Below are positions 19,301-27,325 of a stretch of 64,000 nucleotides of DNA, piece by piece. Under the pieces are notes generated by a model. The model was not told the DNA's origin. It was given only the letters and a program-made list of their open reading frames with translations, and did not search any database. Each line of letters starts with the position of its first letter. The first letter of the stretch is position 1. Source of the stretch: a bacterium (GTDB lineage: Bacteria; Ratteibacteria; UBA8468; B48-G9; DSTR01). The translations under genes and the position numbers were made by a program. Location of the stretch: the NCBI GenBank assembly GCA_029551285.1, contig JAKPFT010000018.1:1-64000 (forward strand), written 5' to 3'.

Positions 19301-20413
19301 GGCAGTATAGTCAACAATCACCGCCAGCCTTTCCCGGGAAGGCAGAAATCTGGGAAAAACATAAACCAGGGGTACTTCCCGGGCCGGCACAGGGATGAAA
19401 CGGTCTACCGGGAAGTTTACCCGGCGTTCCATGGAAAAGAGTGGCTTTTGCTGATAGTCAGCTTCCAGCGTGACCAGGTTGAACGGCAAAAGACGCTGGT
19501 TCTTACCCAGAAGAACTTCAACTACTTCCCCTGGTTTAACGGAAACTGACTGCGTCTGAGTTCCAACCACGACCGGATCAGCTCCTTTTGTTGCCTGTCC
19601 TTTAGCCGACAGAGAAAGAGAAACTTCCTGGGTTTTCTCCGTGGGGTTAGCCAGTTCCAGTTTCAGGTTTAACTGGGCATCAATCAGATTTTGAGGGTTA
19701 ACAATCCGGAAGGCTGGCGCCTGGCTGTCAAAAACGATGTCGCAGCCGACCCGGGCATCGTTAAGGCCACCGGAACCATTGAGAGCCGCCCAGTAATAGC
19801 CGGAGTAGGTTCTGTCTAAATTCATCCGCCACTTAGTGCCGTCGGCTGGAGGTACCGGTACCATGGAAGCAAAAGGAATTCTTACCTCGCAGACCCAGCG
19901 GGTGCCGTCAACGCTGTTGGCAATTTCCGCGCCGCTTTCCCAGGAGTTATGATCCTCTGCGGAATTAGGGATGAACTTACAATCCCACACGGTGCCGAGA
20001 GCGTTGATGGCAAAGTAGTACACCGGAAAGTCAAATCTTTCAATGTCCTTGCCGGAACCCGGGGCCAGCATGATTTCTACACAGTCATCGCCGATAATAG
20101 AAAGGTGGTCATGCATCACACAGGAAGCGACAATCGTATTGGTATTGGAGGCGATGGAGTCCATCGCCAGGTAAAGGTTTTCCTTATCCCGACAGACATA
20201 GAAAACAGGTTGTTCCATCCGCAGATTTCTGCTGCCAACCGTCTCCAGCAGGGTAAGAGCCGCCGCAAAATTCCACTCCCCTTCGCTTAGTTTGCCGTCA
20301 ATCACCGGTGGTTTCTTACATGACGGAATGACGAAGAAGGGGTCGCTGGCTGAGAAAGCCACAGTCCCGCTAAGCATCAACCACATTGCTGCAAGCAGCC
20401 ATTGTCTCTTCAT
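16343..20413 (-). CDS. Large secreted CBM9-like + GH-like (DUF6067-type) protein
   Basis: This is a 1356-aa protein. A signal peptide (MKRQWLLAAMWLMLSGTVAFSA) is followed by a CBM9-like domain (KKPPVIDGKLSEGEWNFA, about residues 32-240). After a linker comes the module starting APYTPLKITDRSVQPWGRRY (about residue 465), then a barrel with GFYDDTGYPK, whose Asp pair corresponds to WWDNSS in the convergent paralogue. The C-terminal 220 residues (FSEPFTGPELSPVWEK onward) form a concanavalin-like/DUF1349-type sandwich. That module is also present at the end of the 20429-23911 protein; both close with a similar SDFFV/SEFFV tail. It lies 15 bp after the upstream gene and is last in its operon, 4 bp from the convergent stop. 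Extracellular glycan processing is inferred. Confidence 0.78.
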   Translation of the reverse strand: MKRQWLLAAMWLMLSGTVAFSASDPFFVIPSCKKPPVIDGKLSEGEWNFAAALTLLETVGSRNLRMEQPVFYVCRDKENLYLAMDSIASNTNTIVASCVMHDHLSIIGDDCVEIMLAPGSGKDIERFDFPVYYFAINALGTVWDCKFIPNSAEDHNSWESGAEIANSVDGTRWVCEVRIPFASMVPVPPADGTKWRMNLDRTYSGYYWAALNGSGGLNDARVGCDIVFDSQAPAFRIVNPQNLIDAQLNLKLELANPTEKTQEVSLSLSAKGQATKGADPVVVGTQTQSVSVKPGEVVEVLLGKNQRLLPFNLVTLEADYQQKPLFSMERRVNFPVDRFIPVPAREVPLVYVFPRFLPSRERLAVIVDYTAWAKKTGFLGDGISAEIKVWPRGKEKETPVLQGKLTEFSDCHGVWRQSTKNLPEGEYSVLVTVASRSGQVIARHEDWFEKRIFDWMVNPRGVGEKVPAPYTPLKITDRSVQPWGRRYTFQPNGLPESFVTQGKNYLKAPVSLQGETSDGEINWKIASPFSFTRTSEAAVTGYAAVSGGNLKVEVESTTEYDGFVLFRVKYGPEKDQVTLKRMRVRIPLDSRYTKFYSAAGDTQGVCIQGALLPEKQGIVYDSFRDTRAVCCSPTFATLFWVADYDTSFCYAADCDKGWLIRDEAPAVEAYREGEQVVLYLNLVDKEYTLKQSRELEFAFQAGPTKPMIEGYRGIQDGGNPQDAPLTIIQVGGSGNSGGGGTHIIHPGDTPELRKQSRERLEKVIADGNKAVVGYHYWGTVPKGRPEARVFRGEWGIDRYTWDANKAVREWEWQNKFYGDNKDLYIISYVKCVPSYVDFITYAYDEMLKYTPLSGFYDDTGYPKPVFDEELDLGFIREDGRKVFSSGLWVYRERWKRAAYVNFLHNRPNFLRDSQHAHAHYMVAYNFIGLWAPCEHGYYNPFKDRDNLGFYGSVDRFVAYNPGRQFGQPGMIGMSSPQWEAELFARDTRNMMMLVFLNDQDVGSFGHRDSRIVCRLRGARNIFRPWEKETTFTGYWESGKTLKGNPPEVLVSYYRKPDGVLFVLGNTEHNARTVTLEPDWKAMGLNPATLTCFNPETAEILPLKAGATKTGFTVTVPPRNLCLVLAGKTGAYLPRKADLSAPALRPREPLSEFSEPFTGPELSPVWEKDLHEGHASVSFIDGRLCIQGAHYGYSHIRRPLSQDNISVQCLILRSPSGGMDTSGGSLFLVWPNGEYVQATPGVNARKFIYSGSSTGIRYGSPISTEPVFGWYPFTANWVKIGLTPENIRFYSSSDGKEWKLDAEVKRGARYAGAPQFVLLGNGHKGEKPHLDNVVSAHFRPTGSSPVTFFSDFFVGKE

Positions 20414-20428
20414 TTTTTTCTCCAGTTT

Positions 20429-23400
20429 TTAGTTTTCCCGGTAGACAAAAAATTCACTGACCAAAGCAGGATTAGCCGTTGAGTCCCAGCGCTCGTCGTT
20501 CTGGAAGACCTCACCGCTTCCCTCCATCCCCCGACCAATTACCAGCAAGGCCGGAGCCTTCTGGAAGGCTTCCGGTCGGTTCCCTTCCGCCTGCAGGTTC
20601 CAGGTGCGGCCGTCCAGTGAGGAGTAGTAACTAACCCTGTCCTGTTTCAGGGAAATTTTCAACCAGAAATCGTAAAGGTTGCTGTCGGTGACGGCCATGC
20701 TCCCCGGTCTTAGTTTTATTGTTTTCCGACCAAGGCCGCTAATTACCAGCTGGTCATTACCCCCGCTGAAACTGCAGTAGTTTCCCTTAGACCAGTAAAG
20801 TTTCAGACCAGGCTGCCAGGTAACATCGGCGCCGGTTGCTGGCACCTGAAACCGGGCCTGGACAGAAATATTTCTGTATTCTTCTCCCAGGGGTCTGGCC
20901 AGGTACTGGTACTTATAGTGTTTGCCTTCAAAAATCAGTTTGCCTTTTTCGGCTTTAAGTCCACCGGTTACCTGGGCCGGGGAACAGAAAATCTGCCATC
21001 CGTTCTTGACCGGGTCAGTCTGGAAGTTATCGCTGAAAAGAACATCTCCAGCCGGGGCCAGTTGGCTGGTAAGTTCCTGGAGAGAACCAGGATTGTGGTC
21101 TACCCGCACCCGGCCAAAGTAGACCGGCACAGAATTGGGTCCCGGAGAAACATTCCGACCCTCTTCGGGCCAGGCCGATAGTGTTACCAGAACGATCTGG
21201 CCGGCCCAGGGTTGTAGGGAAACTTCCACAGGCTTCCACTCTTTAGTTCGGCTGAGCTTTTCCTGCCAGAGGAGCCGGCCGTTTACCTGCACCCCTACCC
21301 GAAGGTCAGGCAGATAGTCCGAACGTGACCTGTCAGCAGGTTCGTAAGCCAGGTCAAACTTCAACACCGGCTTTCCCTGGTTGTCCAGGGAGAGCCACTG
21401 CTCCGTATAACCCCGAAAACGGCCGGTACCGAGCGCCACGCAGGGATATTCTTTGTTACCGAGCTGGTAGTTCTTTCTTAAGACAGTCCGGTTGTAGCAC
21501 CAGTCGCGGTCAGGAATTCCGTTAGCGAGGGTTTGACCGGCCGCGGCAATAAAATCGCTGCGGATGCGGCCATCCTTCGGCTGAGGTTCTTTCCAGACCA
21601 GCACCAGCCCGCCAGGGACAGTGGTCTTTATCGTAACTTCCTGATTGGCTTCAGCGGCTTTGTGGATTTCTCCGGTACTGTCCATAATTCTCAGGCATCC
21701 GTTGGGAAAAAGGAAGGTTAAGTTCGCCTGCTTTTCCCTGCCGTCGACTGTGCCCAGAGAAAGCACGCTCCAGCCAGGACTGTGGTGAAACTCAGTCAGC
21801 AGTACACCTTCGCTCAGGTTGGTGATTGTAAACGGTCCAGCCTGTTCCGTCTTTCCCGGGACTAAGTAGTAGGTTGATGCCGGATTAAGGCCGATGGGCC
21901 GGCCGTTCCTTGAGGCAGGCCAGTCCTGAACATAGCCAGGCTCAGTCATCGGGCTGGCCGTTACGCCGGAAAGTCTTACCAGTCTTGGTCTAAAGGTTTT
22001 GCCGGTCACTTCCACATATCCATCACCATAAGGCAGTTTCCGGTACTGAAACCAGCGGCTGTTCTTACCCCGGTAATAGGCCAGAACATCTTTCTCCCAT
22101 CGCTCCGGCAGGTCAGGAAAGAGTTCTTCTTCAGTAAACAACCGTGCTCTGGCCAGGGACCAATCATCCTTCAGGTTAACCTCCGGCAGAGCGCCCACCA
22201 GAGCGGCCTCGTCCGGTTCTATCCCTGCTTCTCTTGTCCAGGTATAACTGCCCCAGCAAGCAGTTCGAAGGGGATGGTTTAGTTTGCTCTTGATGGAAGG
22301 ATAAGCCCGGGGTAGGGTAAAATGGCTGGCGCCTTCCCAGGTGTAAAAGGTGTAGGGCACTGTCCACTGGCTCTGACACTCACTCATGATGGCCAGCTGC
22401 GGATGAGCCTGTCTCAACTCTTTCAACGCCGCAGCCTCACCATCGCGATAGAGAAAGCCATCCATAACCTTTTTCTCTTCAGGAAACATGTAGCCATGGT
22501 CAGCGCCAAGGATATCAAAGTAACAGCCGTCAGCCTTGTGGAAAGCGCAGTAATGGCCAAAGTTTCGCACCAGATAGTTTCGGACGAGTTGACTGCCTGG
22601 ATGGAGCACCCATAAACCTTCCATTTCGTCCATGGTTTTGTCTTTAGGCTGATAATATCCGGTGGCGACTGGCCGGAAATGGTCATAGAATTTTTCTGGA
22701 GGTCCGTCATAATCCGGGGTAAAAACGAAGCCTTCCGGTAGCCCCCAGTTTTTGTCCTTGATTTCCTGGTAGCGCCTGGCCAATCCGGCTGGTGCATTAA
22801 CTAATACCCACGGGTAATAGGCCATCCAGCGAAACCCGTATTTCTTGATGGCCGCGACCACCGGTCCTTTGGGCCAGCCTAATCTGGTCATGTAGCGGTG
22901 GTCGCCAAAAGCCACAATGCCGTTGCCGTTCCAGTAGAAAAGCAAAAGTTTTTCCGGGTTAATTTTTTCGGCCAACTGCTGATAGTAACGGTCGGCTTCC
23001 TCAGCCGGGGGTGAACCGTGAGCTCCGCCAGGTGCCCCCGTATGAACAGCGTGAATCTTTCTTACCCAGGGACAGTCGTTTTCCCAGAGGGGTTTAGCGC
23101 CGGTGGCTTTCTCAAAAGCCTTCCGGTAGTTTCGCACGGCTTCCAGCCAGGTGGGGTAAAGACCTATCCGCCAGACCACCGATGATGTCTCCAGGTTATT
23201 CTTTTCTCTATAGTCTCTTTCCGTGGTCAAAAATAGCCCGTTCCTGTCCGGCTCATGACAGAGCGTCACATTGTTTCCGGCAAAAAACTCCTTTGACCAG
23301 AAGAAGAGACAACTTTTTTCACCTTCCACCACAGCCACCGGCGGCGCGTAAAGATTATTCGCCCAGCGCACGCTGGAATTGACCACAGAGGGGTCCTCTT

Positions 23401-23911
23401 TGCTATACCTGGCGCCAGAGCCCAGAATGACCGAAACCGTTTTCAGGTTGGTGACCGGCAACCAGGCAGTGGCGGGCCGGGAGGCTATCTGCGTAACTCT
23501 GGTGACGGTTTTCACTAAAACTTCATCGCTGGCCGGGTCAACAGCCAAATGGTATTCTACCAGGTCCTCAGACTGGCCGTTAACCAGCTGCTGGTAAGTC
23601 AAAATTCCCTGGTCTGGCCCGGTCTGCCGGAAAAGACAGCTGGACTCTGGCCCGGGTCTGAGCACCTTTTTTTTGCCTTCCATCTTTTCCAGATGCTCCC
23701 AGGGATTTCCTTCAGAAAAGACCTCACCGGTAGTTCTATCCTTAAGGGAGACAATCACGCCCCCTTCAATTACCATCTCTAACTTCTTAGTGGTCACTGT
23801 CAGCCGGGATCCTTCTCTACGAAAGGCAGGCTGAGAAAAGAGGCTTGCCGGAAGGAACGAGAGAAGAAAAAGGCTGCATTTTCCATAAAGCAGAAGATAG
23901 CGGGAACTCAA
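20429..23911 (-). CDS. Large secreted glycoside-hydrolase-like protein (DUF6259-type barrel)
   Basis: This is a 1160-aa protein with a TTG start preceded by GAGGAGG. An N-terminal signal peptide ends near LFSQP. Residues about 30-260 form a mutarotase-like beta-sandwich. They are followed by a TIM barrel with YFDILGADHG (about residue 465) and IMSECQSQW (about 510), plausible Asp and Glu catalytic carboxylates. Between about 700 and 940 are beta-rich accessory domains. The C-terminal DUF1349-like sandwich (SDNFQTDPVKNGW to SEFFVYREN) matches that of the next gene. The barrel resembles what I know as DUF6259, and the substrate is unknown. Third gene of the pseudopilin-led minus-strand operon. 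Confidence 0.75.
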   Translation of the reverse strand: MSSRYLLLYGKCSLFLLSFLPASLFSQPAFRREGSRLTVTTKKLEMVIEGGVIVSLKDRTTGEVFSEGNPWEHLEKMEGKKKVLRPGPESSCLFRQTGPDQGILTYQQLVNGQSEDLVEYHLAVDPASDEVLVKTVTRVTQIASRPATAWLPVTNLKTVSVILGSGARYSKEDPSVVNSSVRWANNLYAPPVAVVEGEKSCLFFWSKEFFAGNNVTLCHEPDRNGLFLTTERDYREKNNLETSSVVWRIGLYPTWLEAVRNYRKAFEKATGAKPLWENDCPWVRKIHAVHTGAPGGAHGSPPAEEADRYYQQLAEKINPEKLLLFYWNGNGIVAFGDHRYMTRLGWPKGPVVAAIKKYGFRWMAYYPWVLVNAPAGLARRYQEIKDKNWGLPEGFVFTPDYDGPPEKFYDHFRPVATGYYQPKDKTMDEMEGLWVLHPGSQLVRNYLVRNFGHYCAFHKADGCYFDILGADHGYMFPEEKKVMDGFLYRDGEAAALKELRQAHPQLAIMSECQSQWTVPYTFYTWEGASHFTLPRAYPSIKSKLNHPLRTACWGSYTWTREAGIEPDEAALVGALPEVNLKDDWSLARARLFTEEELFPDLPERWEKDVLAYYRGKNSRWFQYRKLPYGDGYVEVTGKTFRPRLVRLSGVTASPMTEPGYVQDWPASRNGRPIGLNPASTYYLVPGKTEQAGPFTITNLSEGVLLTEFHHSPGWSVLSLGTVDGREKQANLTFLFPNGCLRIMDSTGEIHKAAEANQEVTIKTTVPGGLVLVWKEPQPKDGRIRSDFIAAAGQTLANGIPDRDWCYNRTVLRKNYQLGNKEYPCVALGTGRFRGYTEQWLSLDNQGKPVLKFDLAYEPADRSRSDYLPDLRVGVQVNGRLLWQEKLSRTKEWKPVEVSLQPWAGQIVLVTLSAWPEEGRNVSPGPNSVPVYFGRVRVDHNPGSLQELTSQLAPAGDVLFSDNFQTDPVKNGWQIFCSPAQVTGGLKAEKGKLIFEGKHYKYQYLARPLGEEYRNISVQARFQVPATGADVTWQPGLKLYWSKGNYCSFSGGNDQLVISGLGRKTIKLRPGSMAVTDSNLYDFWLKISLKQDRVSYYSSLDGRTWNLQAEGNRPEAFQKAPALLVIGRGMEGSGEVFQNDERWDSTANPALVSEFFVYREN

Positions 23912-23939
23912 GGGCCTCCTCTTTTGACTAAGATTTCAA

Positions 23940-23985
23940 CATAAGACCCTTGGTGTGAACAAGGGACGATTGAAACAAGCAGAAA
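23940..23985 (-). other. Short intercistronic hairpin CCCTTG/CAAGGG
   Basis: On the minus strand CCCTTG-TTCACAC-CAAGGG forms a 6 bp stem between the second pseudopilin and the GH gene. There is no U-tract, so it is not a clear terminator. It may act as a processing or partial-attenuation element giving unequal expression within the operon. Confidence 0.35.
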
Positions 23986-23999
23986 ATCCTAAAACTTAA

Positions 24000-24704
24000 T
24001 CACTCGTAATACCAGGGATACTTACCGGAAACCGGCGCCGGCACATTCTCCTTTCTTACCCACTGGCAGTGACCGTCCAGAAAAAGGAAATTTACACCGT
24101 TGGAATGGCGGAACGACGGTCCGCCCATGTTGCCGCTGACCTCGTAGTTATAATAAATCCAGGGAGAAGACCAGTCATTAACCCCGGGAGTGTAATATTT
24201 GTCCATAATCAGATAAAGCGCATCCGGCTTTTTCACCCTGGCCATCTTCAGCCCCTGGTAGGTCCGGCCGGAAGATGGATAGTAGCCAACCTCAGTAGGG
24301 ATTCTCATGTTGTAACCGTAGTGGCCATAGCAGCGGTCACTGCCGGTAGGTGGTCTGAGTTCACTGGGGCAGACAAAAATGTTATGCTTCTTCAGTCCCC
24401 AGGAGAGTTGCCATGGCTTCGTCTTGATATATCCGCCCTCAACCAGGATGTCTGTCCAGTTGCGCATATTGCCTGGCCCGTAGTAGTAGCCGCGCGGCAA
24501 AACCAAATCATCCCAGTCGATGGCATACATCTGCACGATAGTGGCAAACTGTTTAAGATTGTTAAGACAGGAAGTCTGCCTGGCTTTTTCCCTGGCTTTG
24601 GAGAGAGCCGGAAGGAGCATCGCAGCCAGAATCGCAATAATCGCCACTACTACCAGAAGCTCAATCAGGGTAAAACCGGAAGAACCACGAGAGACCTTTC
24701 TCAT
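24000..24704 (-). CDS. Pseudopilin with H-X9-DG C terminus (copy B)
   Basis: I start at the ATG at 24704 ([17 protein letters not shown]) because GGAGGTGGAAG precedes it; the longer ORF-track start would run into the neighbour. The 234-aa product has a prepilin peptidase site after Gly-10, a hydrophobic helix to about residue 35, and a soluble domain with several Tyr and Pro. It ends with [18 protein letters not shown], matching H-X9-DG exactly. Its first ~120 coding bases plus the ribosome-binding site are nearly identical to the upstream copy A gene, while the rest has diverged. It is the second gene of the minus-strand glycan operon. Confidence 0.9.
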   Translation of the reverse strand: MRKVSRGSSGFTLIELLVVVAIIAILAAMLLPALSKAREKARQTSCLNNLKQFATIVQMYAIDWDDLVLPRGYYYGPGNMRNWTDILVEGGYIKTKPWQLSWGLKKHNIFVCPSELRPPTGSDRCYGHYGYNMRIPTEVGYYPSSGRTYQGLKMARVKKPDALYLIMDKYYTPGVNDWSSPWIYYNYEVSGNMGGPSFRHSNGVNFLFLDGHCQWVRKENVPAPVSGKYPWYYE

Positions 24705-24717
24705 CTTCCACCTCCAG
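24576..24717 (-). repeat. 142 bp direct repeat covering RBS and prepilin N terminus (copy B)
   Basis: This matches 25336-25477 at all but one base (GGAAGGAGC versus GGAAGAAGC). It covers the Shine-Dalgarno region, leader peptide and transmembrane helix. Outside this block the two genes are clearly different, which looks like recent gene conversion or a partial duplication. Confidence 0.93.
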
Positions 24718-24759
24718 TGTGACCTCTGTAAATCACGATAAAACCACCCTGACTTCCTC

Positions 24760-25464
24760 CTACTTCCAGTAAATTCCCCAGGGCAAGAGAGTTCTCCAGA
24801 TACCCTCCACATAGTCATTCTTCCGCGGCGGCACCTGGCTGCGGGTCCAGTATTCACAATGGCCGTCAGCAAACATGATGTTGAGACCTTCACTGTGGCG
24901 ATACCCTGGTCCGCCGTTAGGGTCGTTTTCATCATTGTTGTACACCTTGTAAGGGGCGTTAATGCGGGTCAGGGAAACATCCATAATCAGAAAAGTTCTA
25001 TCTGGCTTCTTAATCCTGCTGGTTTTCAGTCCGCTGTAGGTTGCACCGGTGTCTTCGCGCCAGCCGATAGCCGAACCAAGATTGTCATTGTATCCGTAAT
25101 GTCCGAAGTACGCTGTAGAACCGGTTGGCTTTTTTCTTTCAGAGGGGCACCAGAATACTTTTTCACCCTGGTAAGGTTCCTTTTTTACAAAACCGGCATC
25201 CTTAAGCAGCCTGACCCATGGCCGATGGTTGCCTGGTCCATAGACACGGTAGGCTGGTAGCAAATAGTCATCGTAATCCTGGGAATACATTACCGCGTAG
25301 AGCCCCAGTTGTTTCAGATTCCCCAGACAGACTGCCTGCCTGGCTTTTTCCCTGGCTTTGGAGAGAGCCGGAAGAAGCATCGCAGCCAGAATCGCAATAA
25401 TCGCCACTACTACCAGAAGCTCAATCAGGGTAAAACCGGAAGAACCACGAGAGACCTTTCTCAT
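24760..25464 (-). CDS. Pseudopilin with H-X9-DG C terminus (copy A)
   Basis: This 234-aa protein starts at the ATG at 25464 after GGAGGTGGAAG. The N terminus [17 protein letters not shown] and helix are the same as in copy B. The soluble domain has a similar layout (a CPSE segment, then HYGYN), and the end is [19 protein letters not shown], with H-X9-DG intact. It is cut by prepilin peptidase and assembled through the helix, as known for type IV pilins and type II pseudopilins. It is first in the minus-strand operon, right behind a strong promoter. No assembly ATPase or secretin is present in this window, so the machine must be encoded elsewhere. Confidence 0.9.
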   Translation of the reverse strand: MRKVSRGSSGFTLIELLVVVAIIAILAAMLLPALSKAREKARQAVCLGNLKQLGLYAVMYSQDYDDYLLPAYRVYGPGNHRPWVRLLKDAGFVKKEPYQGEKVFWCPSERKKPTGSTAYFGHYGYNDNLGSAIGWREDTGATYSGLKTSRIKKPDRTFLIMDVSLTRINAPYKVYNNDENDPNGGPGYRHSEGLNIMFADGHCEYWTRSQVPPRKNDYVEGIWRTLLPWGIYWK

Positions 25465-25477
25465 CTTCCACCTCCAG
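25336..25477 (-). repeat. 142 bp direct repeat covering RBS and prepilin N terminus (copy A)
   Basis: Partner of 24576-24717, 760 bp apart, with one mismatch. Confidence 0.93.
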
Positions 25478-25504
25478 CATGTAATTTTCCATTTTCTACC
25501 AGCA

Positions 25505-25532
25505 ATTGTAACATACCTGAAAAATTTGTCAA
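25505..25532 (-). promoter_or_regulatory. Promoter of minus-strand pseudopilin/GH operon
   Basis: On the minus strand TTGACA - 16 bp - TACAAT, with a predicted 5' leader of about 35 nt before the ATG at 25464. The rest of the gap (25533-25649) holds no gene that I can see. Confidence 0.7.
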
Positions 25533-25649
25533 ATGAACGCCGGGGCTGTCTGAAATAATCTAAAGGCTGAGAGATTAGGAGAAAAGCAGAAATTCTGGAA
25601 GGGATGCCAGCTTCTGGAAAACAGCCCGAGGATAGTGGAAAAAGCAAAA

Positions 25650-27158
25650 CTACTTCTCAGGGATTTCTTCAGTCAGTTCTATGTCCAGGTAGCCGTGGCT
25701 GCTCGTGGTATTGACCAGTTTGACGGCCAGGGTATTTTCTCCGGGGTTCAGCAAAGAAACTGGCACTACCACGTAACGGTTCCAGTAATCCGCCCAGTGG
25801 AAAAGTCTTTCTTCATCCACTAACTGGCCATTAAGGTAAATTACAGCACACTTATCACTGGCTACTCTGAGCATCAAACGCTGGCCACTGGGTATGGCCT
25901 CAACATTGAAGGTCTTTCTCCAGTAGGAGGAGCCGGAAGTTTCCAGTTTTGTTCCGATAACTTCCCTGGCCGCCTTGTTTCTCCGGTAACCAAAAACAGC
26001 TGGCAGACTTCCCTGACGCCACTGTTTTGCCTGGTAGTTTGGCTCGTACCAGTTTTTGCCTGAGGCATCCGGTAGCGGGTCAGCCGCCTGCTCTATAAAG
26101 AACCAGTCCTGGCTGCCCTTTGGCAGAAGAAGCCTTTCTTTTTTCCAGATGATGGGTGTCCCCCCGGGATATTCTGACCATTCCGGACCAAACCACTTAG
26201 TCAGAAGTTCTTTTGACTCCGGCCAGTTTTTGGTTTCGGGTTTTTCCGTCGGTGCTTTTACCGACTTGCGCAGCCTTTCCGGAATTTTAACCAAAATTTT
26301 TTGACTGTGAGGTACCGGTTCAAAACTAACCCCGGAAAGCGCCACAGCTTCTAACCGGTCAGGATAGACTGACCACAGGAGGAAAGAAAAGTCAGGTGTC
26401 TCTACCAGGCCTGGCGCTGTCACATAACTGATACCTTTCTCCTCGCCAGAGGTTAAAACGTGGATATGGCCGGAAAGCGCGAGAAAAACGTTGCCACACC
26501 GTTGCATCACCTGCCGGATTTGGGCCGCATTGGCCGGTGGCGCCCAAGTGGGAATGACCGGGCCGGAGTAAAGCGGCGCATGGGTGAGGACGATCACCGG
26601 CTGCTCCGGGTAGTCAGAAGCAACACTGGCCAGCCCTTCCAGACTCTTTCTGTCAGCCAGTTCCACCATGCCGCTGAAACGGCTGGTGTAGGTCTGGAAA
26701 CCGGCAAAGATGAAACCGGCATAAGAGAACCAGAAGTCCGGGCCGCCATAACTGAAGGGCATCACCTGCTCCAGACCGAAGTCGTGGTTGCCCGGCACAT
26801 TAAAAAACGGCGTTTTCATCTTTCCCAGGAGAGAAACTAACTCAGGCCAGGCTTCTCGGGCATGGCCGGGGTTTTCCAGGGCGTCTCCAGTAATCACCAC
26901 CAGGTCTATCTGGTTTTTGTTGACCCAGTCTGCCAGGCGAAGAAGCACCTCTGGCATTCGGTCAAACTTTCTGGTGCTCCTGGTAGCCATCTCTTTCCAG
27001 GGAGTCTGCTGGAGATGGCCAGAATCTACAAAGTGGATGTCAGAAAGATGGACGAAGCGAAAAAGAGGTTTTTCTGCCGGAAGAACTTTCCCCGTGAGAA
27101 AAAAAAGAAACACCAGGGAAAAAATGAAAGCCAGGTTTGTTTTCCCTCTCACTGCCAA
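25650..27158 (-). CDS. Secreted calcineurin-like metallophosphoesterase with C-terminal beta-sandwich
   Basis: This is a 502-aa protein. I keep the TTG start at 27158 because AAGGA lies about 9 nt upstream; a GTG two codons later is the alternative. A signal peptide ([13 protein letters not shown]) is followed by all five metallophosphoesterase motifs: DIH (about residue 41), GDALEN (about 91), GNHD (about 122), HAP (about 198) and GHIH (about 239). These bind two metal ions. The C-terminal 150 residues (WRKTFNV...YLNG...NTLAVKLVN) look like a galactose-binding-like sandwich. It probably hydrolyses phosphomono- or diesters in the periplasm or outside; the substrate is unknown. It has its own promoter, divergent from a sulfatase pseudogene. 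Confidence 0.88.
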   Translation of the reverse strand: MAVRGKTNLAFIFSLVFLFFLTGKVLPAEKPLFRFVHLSDIHFVDSGHLQQTPWKEMATRSTRKFDRMPEVLLRLADWVNKNQIDLVVITGDALENPGHAREAWPELVSLLGKMKTPFFNVPGNHDFGLEQVMPFSYGGPDFWFSYAGFIFAGFQTYTSRFSGMVELADRKSLEGLASVASDYPEQPVIVLTHAPLYSGPVIPTWAPPANAAQIRQVMQRCGNVFLALSGHIHVLTSGEEKGISYVTAPGLVETPDFSFLLWSVYPDRLEAVALSGVSFEPVPHSQKILVKIPERLRKSVKAPTEKPETKNWPESKELLTKWFGPEWSEYPGGTPIIWKKERLLLPKGSQDWFFIEQAADPLPDASGKNWYEPNYQAKQWRQGSLPAVFGYRRNKAAREVIGTKLETSGSSYWRKTFNVEAIPSGQRLMLRVASDKCAVIYLNGQLVDEERLFHWADYWNRYVVVPVSLLNPGENTLAVKLVNTTSSHGYLDIELTEEIPEK

Positions 27159-27235
27159 ATTCTTTCGTCCTTAGTTGTAGTTCAATTAAAAAAAGCCGGT
27201 CCGAACCAATATGTCCTTTCTATTTTTTTGTAATT

Positions 27236-27265
27236 CGTATACCACTTTTCCCTACCGTATGTCAA
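27236..27265 (-). promoter_or_regulatory. Metallophosphoesterase promoter
   Basis: On the minus strand TTGACA - 18 bp - TATACG. Its -35 box forms a perfect inverted repeat with a second TTGACA on the plus strand (TGTCAA-T-TTGACA, 27260-27272), giving back-to-back -35 boxes. The plus-strand partner has only a weak -10 (TAGCAG after 17 bp) and now faces a pseudogene. Confidence 0.6.
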
Positions 27266-27325
27266 TTTGACAGTTTTTCGCTGGCGCGTTAGCAGCAGGT
27301 CATCCTCTGGTGCGGAAAGGAGAAA

